Assembly (NCBI RefSeq): GCF_002813775.1
Contig: NZ_CP020370.1
Span: 5,295,501-5,359,500 of the forward strand
Reading direction: 5' to 3'
Origin: Candidatus Thiodictyon syntrophicum
GTDB taxonomy: Bacteria > Pseudomonadota > Gammaproteobacteria > Chromatiales > Chromatiaceae
Length of the DNA stretch: 64,000 bases
Of the stretch, positions 1-6,474 are shown one piece after another (within the stretch, counting starts at the first letter, position 1; every line of letters begins with the position of its first letter). A program made the position numbers and the translations under genes. The notes beneath the pieces were generated by a model. The model worked only from the letters and a program-made list of their open reading frames with translations. It searched no databases and was not told the DNA's origin.

Positions 1-1
1 C

Positions 2-685
2 TATTTCAAGACTGCTGCAGCGGGCGCCCTGCTCGCCGCCGCCCTCGTCAGCAACTCCGCCCTCGGCCAATATGCGGACACCCTCGTGAATTTTTCCGCG
101 TCGGGCGGTGTGACGCAGGGTATCTATACCTATACCTATGTCGGCAGCGACCTCCCCACGAATGCGTTCATCTTCATCACCAACACCACCAGCTTTGGAT
201 TTGAGAAGTCCAACTTCCAGGTGGCAAATCTCGCTCAACTGACCAACACCGCCGTTGCGACCTATAACCTGTCCTATTACGTCGAACTCTACGCCGCCGC
301 GCCGGACTCCAACGACACCATCCGCTTCCAGCAGATCGGTCTGGGCGCGGACGTGAACTCCGGCCAGAACAACATCGGGACCCAGAAGGATATCGTCGGT
401 CAGGCGACCGTGGTCGTTCCCGTCCCGGACTTCGACGCGACGCTCAATACCACGCCGACCTCGCTCGCCGCGACCGTCAACTGCGGCGTCTGCCGTAAGT
501 TCCTGGTGACCGACACCATCACCATGCAGTACGGCGCGGGGATCCGCGGTATCGTCAACAGCGTCAGCAACTCCTACGACACCAAGCCGCTGGACGTGCC
601 GGAACCGGCCACCCTGGCCCTCTTCGGTCTGGGCTTGGCTGGCTTGGGCGCCCGCAACCTGCGCCGCAAGAACAAGGCCGGCTGA
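2..685 (+). CDS. PEP-CTERM sorting domain protein, 5' end outside window
   Basis: The open frame runs in from the left edge with 227 residues visible. The first residues look like the end of a signal peptide (alanine/leucine stretch, then SNSALGQYADT). The start codon lies upstream, and the internal ATG near 86 is not the start. The C-terminus carries VPEPATLALFGLGLAGLGAR followed by a basic tail, the tripartite PEP-CTERM signal (VPEP, hydrophobic helix, Arg/Lys tail). Family knowledge: such proteins are exported, then processed by an exosortase, and often end up in extracellular polymer or the cell surface. The middle is Thr/Asn/Ser-rich, with two cysteines in a CGVC motif near the end, and matches no enzyme I recognise. 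No exosortase gene is in this window. Confidence 0.85.
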   Translation, partial: YFKTAAAGALLAAALVSNSALGQYADTLVNFSASGGVTQGIYTYTYVGSDLPTNAFIFITNTTSFGFEKSNFQVANLAQLTNTAVATYNLSYYVELYAAAPDSNDTIRFQQIGLGADVNSGQNNIGTQKDIVGQATVVVPVPDFDATLNTTPTSLAATVNCGVCRKFLVTDTITMQYGAGIRGIVNSVSNSYDTKPLDVPEPATLALFGLGLAGLGARNLRRKNKAG

Positions 686-738
686 CACGGCAGCCTTCAA
701 GTCAGCAAGCGCCGCAGGATCGCGGCGCACGCGCAAGG

Positions 739-763
739 CGGCCCCAAGCGGGGCCGTTTTTTT
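739..763 (+). terminator. Rho-independent terminator after the PEP-CTERM gene
   Basis: A perfect 7-bp GC stem (CGGCCCC / GGGGCCG) with a four-base loop AAGC is followed directly by seven T. It lies 54 bp after the stop codon, on the same strand. Confidence 0.85.
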
Positions 764-1469
764 GCCCGCAGGAAAGACCCGGTCGTTGCCCCGTGCAGGA
801 TGGGCGTGAGATTGCGTAGGTATTCGGTACGTGTTGGAGCCGTAGCCTGGATGGAGCGCAGCGCAATCCAGGTCTTCGCTGCAAGTGCCCCGCGCCAGAC
901 GCGGCATCCGCCCCGTCCGGAACCTTCCGCAGCCGCCGCCAACCCTCACGACGGCCGATCCGCAAGCCTTAATAGGTACCGACGAGATTAGGTACCGACG
1001 AGGCCGCCCCGGATTCCGCTGCGCTCCATCCGGGCTACGGGACTGGGAGCGCCGCACCCCAGTGCGGCGCGATCTCGCAGATAGCCCCGCCGGTTTGGGT
1101 TGAGCAGAGTCTGCGCCGCACTGGGGTGCGGCGCTCCCAGTAGCCGTCTCTCGTTCCCACGCTCCAGCGTGGGAATGCCGCGCGGGCGCTCCGCGTCCAG
1201 TCTTGGCGCTGGACACTGATCGCCTGCCAGACCAGCATCCGGTCGAACGGGTCTTGGTGCAGGGGCGGGAGGCGGCCCAACCCGGGCCGGACGGGGCATT
1301 CGCCCCGTCCGCAACGTTTTGTCCGGCCTCGCGAACCAGCATTACGCTTCGGCGTAAGGAACAAACCTTCGGGACGGGGCGAATGCCCCGTCCCGCCCGA
1401 GGGTTGCAAGACCCGTCCGGCTCGGGTGTCGCGCCATGCTTCAAACCCTCTCCCGAACACAGAACGGCA
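764..1469. repeat. Composite intergenic repeat block, copy 1
   Basis: No credible gene here; the short frames are repeat translations. Visible units: a palindrome around ATGGAGCGCAGCG (845-872 and 1010-1041); a 28-base perfect inverted repeat built on CCGCACCCCAGTGCGG (1043-1070 with 1113-1140, 42-base loop); a GTTCCCACGCTCCAGCGTGG unit (about 1151-1200); and a unit of about 113 bp bounded by inverted GACGGGGCATTCGCCCCGTC and its complement (1290-1402). The 911-1041 and 1290-1402 units recur at 3211-3323 and 3091-3202. They look like dispersed REP-like elements. Confidence 0.75.
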
Positions 1470-1820
1470 TCAAATCGGCAAGTAGGCGATGCGATTGACC
1501 CATTCGCTGGGCGTCGTCACCGTGGCGATCAGGATCAGGTCCGCGGCAGCAGCCGCGACGGACATGGATTGAGGCACGATCAGCAGCCCCGGACTCGGAC
1601 GGAAGACGATGAATTGCGCGAAGTGGCGGGGCATGGTCCGCTGGTCATGTGATACCAGGATGCGACCTTGCTCGGCGGCAAGTCGCAGGACATCGGGGTC
1701 GGCCAGTCCGCGCACCCCAGCGGCAGTGGCGGGCTGGAAATCGATTGACGGGAACCGACGCAAGGTCGCTAGGACGATATTCTGGTTGAGGTCGGCGTCG
1801 GCCTGGAAAAGGACCTGCAT
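1470..1820 (-). CDS. DUF5615-type PIN-like toxin candidate
   Basis: 116 residues from the ATG at 1820; longer upstream frames would run into the neighbouring gene. The pattern MQVLFQADADLNQNIV, then ADPDVLRLAAEQGRILVSHD, then TMPRHF matches the DUF5615 PIN-like family: an N-terminal acidic pair, a central DPDVL block and a conserved SHD with an acidic residue. These proteins are predicted Mg-dependent RNases and are usually paired with a DUF433 protein. That is the case here: the DUF433 stop lies 13 bp upstream on the same strand. The C-terminus runs through AAADLILIATVTTPSEWVNR to the stop and looks complete. Confidence 0.75.
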   Translation of the reverse strand: MQVLFQADADLNQNIVLATLRRFPSIDFQPATAAGVRGLADPDVLRLAAEQGRILVSHDQRTMPRHFAQFIVFRPSPGLLIVPQSMSVAAAAADLILIATVTTPSEWVNRIAYLPI

Positions 1821-1833
1821 GAGGTCACGCCGT

Positions 1834-2166
1834 TTACGCCGCCGAACGCCGGGCGTCGCGAAGCGCGCGATACCACAGCGGATCTTGCTCGTGGGCGGCC
1901 TGGCGCAGTGCGCCCAAGGCGGCTTCGCCTTGGGCCAGATAGGCATCAACCTGCGCGCGATGGGCCAGATAATAGGTCAGCGCCGCATCGACCTGCTGCA
2001 GCGTCAAGACCGGGAAGGATTGGGCGATGGCCTCGGCACTCTGCCCGTTGAGAAAAGCCCAGACGATCGAATCCAGTGAGACGCGGCTACTGCGGACCCG
2101 ATAGGCGCCGGCGGTTACCTCGACTGACTGATCGCTTGCCGACTGATCGCTTATGGGTTGAGTCAT
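1834..2166 (-). CDS. DUF433 domain protein, probable antitoxin partner
   Basis: 110 residues from the ATG at 2166. The core VTAGAYRVRSSRVSLDSIVWAFLNGQSAEAIAQSFPVLTLQQVDAALTYYLAHR is typical of DUF433, a small winged-helix-like fold. It reads: strand, conserved S/D-x-I, G-x-S-x-E-x-I-x-x-x-F-P, then helix with A-L-x-Y-Y. The C-terminal 40 residues are alanine-rich and probably contact the partner. It is first in a two-gene leftward operon with the DUF5615 gene 13 bp downstream. A toxin-antitoxin role follows from pairing and family knowledge; nothing in the sequence proves toxicity. Confidence 0.75.
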   Translation of the reverse strand: MTQPISDQSASDQSVEVTAGAYRVRSSRVSLDSIVWAFLNGQSAEAIAQSFPVLTLQQVDAALTYYLAHRAQVDAYLAQGEAALGALRQAAHEQDPLWYRALRDARRSAA

Positions 2167-2203
2167 GTCCTCGCTCCTGATCTGCGCGCCCCCGGCGGCG
2201 GCA

Positions 2204-2425
2204 TCAGATAAGTATAGGGTCGCCGCGCACCGGCTGCCGGCAGGGCATCCAAGGCTGAAGCCCTGGACTCCGGCCCGGGGCGGCCAGCGCCAGGCGTAAA
2301 GTGCGCCGCGCGCAGACCAACACCTGGTTCTGCGGATCGGCAAGCAGGTCGGCAGCCACCGGCGACAGCCGGTGCCTGGCGGAGGCAATCCATATAAACA
2401 CGCAGGTATCGACGATCAGCCTCAC
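2204..2425 (-). pseudogene. Truncated VapC-like PIN toxin
   Basis: A GTG at 2425 overlaps the antitoxin stop (GTGA overlap) and gives VRLIVDTCVFIWIASARHR, then LSPVAADLLADPQNQVLVCA. This is the N-terminal third of a PIN toxin, with the first catalytic Asp in IVDT. PIN toxins are about 130 residues long and continue with a helix carrying a conserved Glu. Here homology stops after about 40 residues and the frame runs through a palindromic repeat (CCAAGGCTGAAGCCCTGGAC at about 2250; a second copy is at about 32167). The remaining catalytic acids are missing, so the product should be inactive. Confidence 0.65.
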
Positions 2426-2697
2426 TGTGCCTGCCCCGTCGTCGGCGTCTGCGCCAAACCGTTGAAGGCGGCAGCCAGGCCGTCCGGCAGCGGCTCCCAA
2501 AAGGCGTCCGGCAATTCGTAACCCTCCTCCCGGGGCCCCTGACCCAGGGGCCGCGGCACCGTACGGGGCGGCGCTATGGGGATCAACTCGGCGACCGGGA
2601 CATTACGCCGGGCGATCACGACCCGCTCACCGCGCGCCACGGCGGCAAGATAGCCCGAGAGCTTGGCCTTGATTTCATGAACATTTACTTGGATCAC
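2422..2697 (-). CDS. Phd/YefM-family antitoxin
   Basis: 91 residues. It begins MIQVNVHEIKAKLSGYLAAV and continues ARGERVVIARRNVPVAELIP. This is the standard Phd/YefM N-terminal DNA-binding fold: a strand, a helix ending in LSxYL, then a G-E-x-x-x-I-x-x-R-x-x-x-V-A-x-L-x-P segment. The C-terminal part (from about residue 50) is proline-rich, then acidic, as expected of the disordered toxin-binding tail. Its stop overlaps the GTG of the truncated PIN toxin. The antitoxin looks intact while the toxin is broken, so it may survive only as a DNA-binding autoregulator or as a relic. Confidence 0.8.
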   Translation of the reverse strand: MIQVNVHEIKAKLSGYLAAVARGERVVIARRNVPVAELIPIAPPRTVPRPLGQGPREEGYELPDAFWEPLPDGLAAAFNGLAQTPTTGQAQ

Positions 2698-3355
2698 GAT
2701 GTGGTCTGAGTGTTGGTTAGTAACTTAGTCATAAATCTAGCAGGTCAGCGCACACCTTGCTCCCCTACTTCCGCGTGGGAGCCGACGGCGCTTAGCTTAA
2801 CTAACGGCAGGGGCGAATGCCGCGTCTGCCCGGAAGCGTCCCCCGTGGGAGCGGCTTCAGCCGCGATGAGGCCAGGGCCGTTTGCGCGGTCGCGTCGCGG
2901 CTGAAGCCGCTCCCACCGGGTGCCGCCTTGCGCCGAACAGGGCATGGGGCCCGTCCTCTCGTTCCCACGCTCCGGAGATTGTGAAAGTATTCGAGCGTGT
3001 ACTCGTAGTGCGCTCCCAGAGGGCCTCCAGCAGCGTCGCAGCGGCCCTCTGGCCCGCCGGGGTTTCGCGCACGGTTGGGGGCTTGCGCCGGACGGGGCAT
3101 TCGCCCCGTCCGCAACGTTTTATCCGGGCTCGCGAACCAGCGCAACGCTTCGGCGAAGGAGTAAACGATCGGGACGGGGCGAATGCCCCGTCCCGCCCGA
3201 GGGGCCTGCGCCCCGTCCGGAACCTGCCGCAGCCGCCGCCAACCCTCACGACGGCCGGTCCGCAGGCATTTAAGGTACCGACGAGGCCGCCCCGGATTCC
3301 GCTGCGCTCCATCCGGGCTACGGGGGCCGGACTGGAAGCGAGCTTTAGCTCCGGG
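2698..3355. repeat. Composite intergenic repeat block, copy 2
   Basis: No gene seen. It contains an inverted repeat GTGGGAGCGGCTTCAGCCGC (about 2845-2865) with its complement (about 2896-2917), a partial GTTCCCACGCTCC unit near 2963, then copies of both large units of block 1 directly abutting: the GACGGGGCATTCG-bounded unit (3091-3202) and the unit ending in the ATGGAGCGCAGCG palindrome (3211-3323). The order of the two units is reversed relative to block 1. Confidence 0.75.
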
Positions 3356-3739
3356 CTAGGCCTTGTCCTTCCAGCCGAACCAGCCGCGCTTCTGCTGCAT
3401 GCCGGTATCGGGGTCGATGCGTTCCTTGGTATCGCGCCAGCCGAACCAGCGCCGCTGCTGCACGACCCCCGTCTGCGGGTGGATGCGGGTACCCATGTCA
3501 CTGTTCCACAAGAACCCGGTCTTCTGGAGTACCCCGGAATCCGGATCGATCCGCATCCCCGTGCCCCGCCACCCGAAGAGCCCGCGCTCCTGAATGGCAC
3601 CGCTCGCCTGATCGACCCGTCGATTGGTATTCTTCCAGCCGAACAGCCGTTCCTTTTGTACCCGCCCGGTATCGGGGTGGATGCGATAGGCGCCGTCGTC
3701 ATCAATGCCGAGCTGCTGTTTCAATTCATCTGAAATCAT
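3356..3739 (-). CDS. FGW-repeat protein of unknown function
   Basis: 127 residues, soluble, no signal peptide. After MISDELKQQLGIDDDG the protein consists of five tandem units of about 23 residues with the pattern R-I-D/H-P-D/Q-T/S-G-x-x-Q-x-x-x-x-F-G-W-K/R-x-T (FGWKNT, FGWRGT, FLWNSD, FGWRDT, FGWKDK). I do not recognise the family. The ATG at 3739 overlaps the TGA of the upstream TelA-family gene by four bases, so it is translationally coupled to it. By context it belongs to the TelA/XpaC operon and may be an envelope-stress accessory; that role is inference. Confidence 0.7.
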   Translation of the reverse strand: MISDELKQQLGIDDDGAYRIHPDTGRVQKERLFGWKNTNRRVDQASGAIQERGLFGWRGTGMRIDPDSGVLQKTGFLWNSDMGTRIHPQTGVVQQRRWFGWRDTKERIDPDTGMQQKRGWFGWKDKA

Positions 3740-4878
3740 GGTTGCTGCCTCAAGGCACGCGTGGTGTAACCTTCCCCTGGACTGCCCCCCTCGGACTTGG
3801 CCGAGGCGGCACTCAGGGCCCGGCGCAGGTCCCCCTCCAGCCGCTCCAACTCCTGACTGGCCAGGGCGCGGGCGCGCTTGCCCTCGTCGGCGATCTTGAG
3901 CCCCTCCTCGATGGTCGCAATCAGGGACTCATTGGCGTGGCGGACCACCTCGATGTCGAAGACCCCGCGCTCGATCTCGCGGCGCGCCTGGGTGTTGGCG
4001 CTCTTGAGGTTGTCGGCGTTGGCGCGGAGCAGGTCGTTGGTGAGATCGGTGGCCGCGCGCAGGGTGTCGGCGGCCTGACCGGAGCGGTAGATGGTGACGG
4101 CCTGGGCCAACTGCTGGCGCCATAGGGGAACAGTGTTGACCAGGGTGGAGTTGATCTTGTTGATCAGCCCCTTGTCATTCTCCTGCACGAGCCGGATGCT
4201 GGGCAGGCCCTGCATGGTGACCTGACGGGTGAGTTTGAGATCGTGGACGCGCCGCTCCAGGTCGTCGCGCACCCCGCGCAGGTCGCGCAGTTGCTGGGCC
4301 TGCACCATATCGCCGGCCGATTCGACCCGCGCGGTCTGGGCCGGAATGACCGACTCGTCGAGTTCGCGCAGCTTGGCCTCGCCGGCCTCGATGTACTGCT
4401 CCAGGGCGCGGAAGTAGTCCAGGTTGGCCTGATAGAGCCGATCCAGTGAGGTTACATCGGTGAGCAGTTGGGTCTTGTGACGCTCCAGGGTCCGGCCGAT
4501 GGCCTCGATCTGATCGCGCACCGCCTCGTATTCCTCCAGAAAGCGGGCGATCGGCCGCCCCTGGCCCATGATCCTGGCAAAGAAGCCGGGCTTGCGGTTA
4601 GGGTCCAGGGCCGCGACGTCAAAGCCCTTGAGCGTGGTAACCATCTCGCTCAAGGCCGCCCCGGCGGGGCCGATATCCTTGGCGCGCACGCCCTCCAACA
4701 TCCGGTCGGAGATCTGGGTCAACTGCTCCTGGGCCTTGGCCCCGAAGAACATGACCGAATGGCTATCGGTCAGGTCGAGTTCCCGGAGCAGGGCGGTGAC
4801 CGCCGGGTCCGCCGCGGTGCCGACGCTCGGGGTCAGGCTGGTGGGGCTGGTCTGCACCAAATCGGTGTGTGCGGTCAC
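3736..4878 (-). CDS. TelA/KlaA-family toxic anion resistance protein
   Basis: 380 residues from a GTG at 4878. GGAGG lies eight bases upstream (4886-4890), which decides against the TTG at 4917. The protein is long, helical and soluble. Characteristic TelA segments are visible: GFDVAALDPNRKPGFFARI, then RFLEEYEAVRDQIEAIGRTLERHKTQLLTDVTSLDRLY, ending in a TNDLLRANADNLK-type helix and a basic tail. The family was named for tellurite resistance, and many members are linked to envelope stress or colicin tolerance. A role in tellurite is not shown here. It follows an XpaC-family gene after 122 bp, a common pairing, and is coupled to the FGW-repeat gene. An 11-bp inverted repeat sits in the upstream gap. 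Confidence 0.85.
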   Translation of the reverse strand: MTAHTDLVQTSPTSLTPSVGTAADPAVTALLRELDLTDSHSVMFFGAKAQEQLTQISDRMLEGVRAKDIGPAGAALSEMVTTLKGFDVAALDPNRKPGFFARIMGQGRPIARFLEEYEAVRDQIEAIGRTLERHKTQLLTDVTSLDRLYQANLDYFRALEQYIEAGEAKLRELDESVIPAQTARVESAGDMVQAQQLRDLRGVRDDLERRVHDLKLTRQVTMQGLPSIRLVQENDKGLINKINSTLVNTVPLWRQQLAQAVTIYRSGQAADTLRAATDLTNDLLRANADNLKSANTQARREIERGVFDIEVVRHANESLIATIEEGLKIADEGKRARALASQELERLEGDLRRALSAASAKSEGGSPGEGYTTRALRQQP

Positions 4879-4918
4879 TGAGGGGCCTCCGGGATGGGTT
4901 CTGACGTATTTTTCCAAG

Positions 4919-5001
4919 GCGATTTCCCGACGATGTGTTATCAGAGGAGCGGGGCGCCCTGCCCCAACTCCTTACCTATCAGGTGTCTCTGGGAAATCGC
5001 C
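4919..5001. repeat. 11-bp inverted repeat between telA-like and xpaC-like genes
   Basis: GGCGATTTCCC at 4919-4929 is matched exactly by GGGAAATCGCC at 4991-5001, with about 61 bases between. The distal arm touches the stop codon of the upstream gene. It could fold in the mRNA and affect processing or termination between the two genes; this is inference. Confidence 0.5.
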
Positions 5002-5960
5002 TAAGCGATACCCTCGCGCTCAAGCTGCTTCTTCAGCACCTCGATCTGGATGTCGAGATCCAGAACATCGGTCTCCAGCAGGCTTTGCCGCTGCTGCGCG
5101 AAGACCTCCTCGACCGTGACCAGGACGTTGCGGAAGTTCTGCTCCAGTTCCCGGGAGTCGGCGCGCTGGTGGGTGCGCGCATAGCCCTCGGCGACCTGCT
5201 GCACGCCCTCCAGGTAGACGTTCAGAAACTTGCGCGCCCGGTACAGGTCGGTCGGCCGGTCCGCGATCTGATCGAGGATACCGCGCCCCTGGGCACCCAG
5301 GCGCGTCAGGCGCGCCTTGAGCTCCGGGTTGCTCAGGGTCGCGGCCGTGTGTTCCAGGTCCAGGAGCCGACCCTCGGCCTCGGCCAGGGCCGCGGCCACC
5401 CGGCGCGTCTGGGCATCGCCGCTGCCGAAGGGGCGCCACCGGACCAGCGGCTCGAAGCCGTAGGACCAGTGGAACCCAAGGGCCGCCACCGCCGCGAAGG
5501 CCAGGCTGATCGCCACCCCGTGCCCCACCGCGAAGTGGGCCGTGACCCCGGCGCCGAGCGCGGTGAGGATCCCGCCCAGCGTCTTGCGCGGCCAGCGCCA
5601 CAGGCGGGCGAACCGCGCCTGTGGCTCGCGATGATCACCCCGCAGGCCGCGCTGGGTCAGCCAGGCCCCGGCGATCAAGAGCAGAAACCCTGCCGCATCC
5701 GCCAGGAATTTACCGAAATGACCGCTCGCCAGGGCAATCACGGCGCCCCACAGCAGCGGCGTCGGCAAGACCCACAGCAGCGCGCCCCGCCAGGGCGGGA
5801 CCCACTGGGAAGCGGGCAGGAACAGGTTGCCCAGGCCCGCCGGCAGCAGCGTCGGGCGCTCCCGGGGGGTGCCCTGGTTGACCTTGACCAGCCGCGGCGG
5901 CTGGTTCGTAACCAGGTTCCGCGTTGGTTCCCGGGGTCGTTCGGGGGGAATGCTCACCAC
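5001..5960 (-). CDS. XpaC-family (5-bromo-4-chloroindolyl phosphate hydrolysis) membrane protein
   Basis: 319 residues from a GTG at 5960 with GAGGA a few bases upstream; a second GTG follows immediately. Two clear hydrophobic segments lie near residues 60-100 (WRGALLWVLPTPLLWGAVIAL and FLADAAGFLLLIAGAWL) and more near 135-165. A basic loop and a long soluble helical C-terminus follow (EGRLLDLEHTAATL, ARKFLNVYLEGVQQVAEGYA, LEQNFRNVLVTVEEVFAQQ). This layout and the YLEGVQQV segment fit XpaC/PF10112. Despite the name, no catalytic phosphatase motif is seen. Members are often next to TelA genes, as here. Confidence 0.75.
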   Translation of the reverse strand: MVSIPPERPREPTRNLVTNQPPRLVKVNQGTPRERPTLLPAGLGNLFLPASQWVPPWRGALLWVLPTPLLWGAVIALASGHFGKFLADAAGFLLLIAGAWLTQRGLRGDHREPQARFARLWRWPRKTLGGILTALGAGVTAHFAVGHGVAISLAFAAVAALGFHWSYGFEPLVRWRPFGSGDAQTRRVAAALAEAEGRLLDLEHTAATLSNPELKARLTRLGAQGRGILDQIADRPTDLYRARKFLNVYLEGVQQVAEGYARTHQRADSRELEQNFRNVLVTVEEVFAQQRQSLLETDVLDLDIQIEVLKKQLEREGIA

Positions 5961-5975
5961 AGGGTCCTCGGTCGG

Positions 5976-6101
5976 TCAAAAGACGAACAGGGCCTGGCAG
6001 GAGACCAGGCCGACGCTCCAGACCAGCAGGGTCATGCCGACGAGGCGTAGCATCAGCGACCGCCGCGGGATCTGGACAGGGGGGTGTTGCAGGTCGGACA
6101 T
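5976..6101 (-). CDS. 41-residue single-pass membrane peptide
   Basis: ATG at 6101, TGA at 5976-5978. The product begins MSDLQHPPVQIPRRS, then has one hydrophobic helix (about residues 17-35, MLRLVGMTLLVWSVGLVSC) and ends in QALFVF. Two arginines before the helix predict a cytoplasmic N-terminus. It lies 15 bp upstream of the XpaC-family gene on the same strand and is probably the first gene of the operon. There is only a weak ribosome site (CGAGA). It is not a known family to me. Support is the clean frame, helix and spacing. Confidence 0.55.
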   Translation of the reverse strand: MSDLQHPPVQIPRRSLMLRLVGMTLLVWSVGLVSCQALFVF

Positions 6102-6133
6102 GGTCTCGTCTGGTTCTGGGGTTGGGGCAGGGC

Positions 6134-6340
6134 GGACGCCGATGGGTGCGATCAGAACTGATGTGTTGACGCCGATCCCGTACCCTACAGCGACCGGACC
6201 TTCTCCCGGGCTGGGCGTCGTTGTCGTTGTCGTTGTCGTAATCGAACAATCCGATCACGACAACGACAACGACAACGACCAGGACAGCATACCCGGGATC
6301 TCGGTCACCACATCAGTTCTGATCGCAGCCGACGCCGATG
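6134..6340. repeat. GTCGTT-hairpin element, double (palindromic) copy
   Basis: The core is 6217-6279: four GTCGTT-type units, TAATCGAACAATCCGATCA, then the reverse complement, able to fold into a hairpin with 20 or more paired bases. The motif GTGCGATCAGAACTGATG flanks it on the left (6146-6163), and its near-complement (CATCAGTTCTGATCGCA) lies on the right (6311-6327). The whole 200 bp is therefore an imperfect palindrome. Related copies are at 11212-11282, 24877-24984 and 46870-46976. The region 6102-6474 between the divergent genes holds nothing else recognisable; promoters for both operons should lie here. Confidence 0.8.
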
Positions 6341-6474
6341 TCCCTCAAGTGTGGGGGTGCATAGGTCCCATCCCAACGCGCCGACGGGACCCGGAGTGAA
6401 CGGCACGGTATCATTAGCACCTTCGCCCCCGCGCCCCAGGGCCGGCGGGGCCACCCTCGGGCCCGGATAAACGC

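Noticed and set aside
3736-4917. TTG at 4917 as the start of the TelA-like gene
   Set aside because: No ribosome site. The GTG at 4878 has GGAGG at ideal spacing.
6217-6279. Hexamer arrays as a CRISPR
   Set aside because: Units are six bases and contiguous, without spacers, and arranged as a hairpin.
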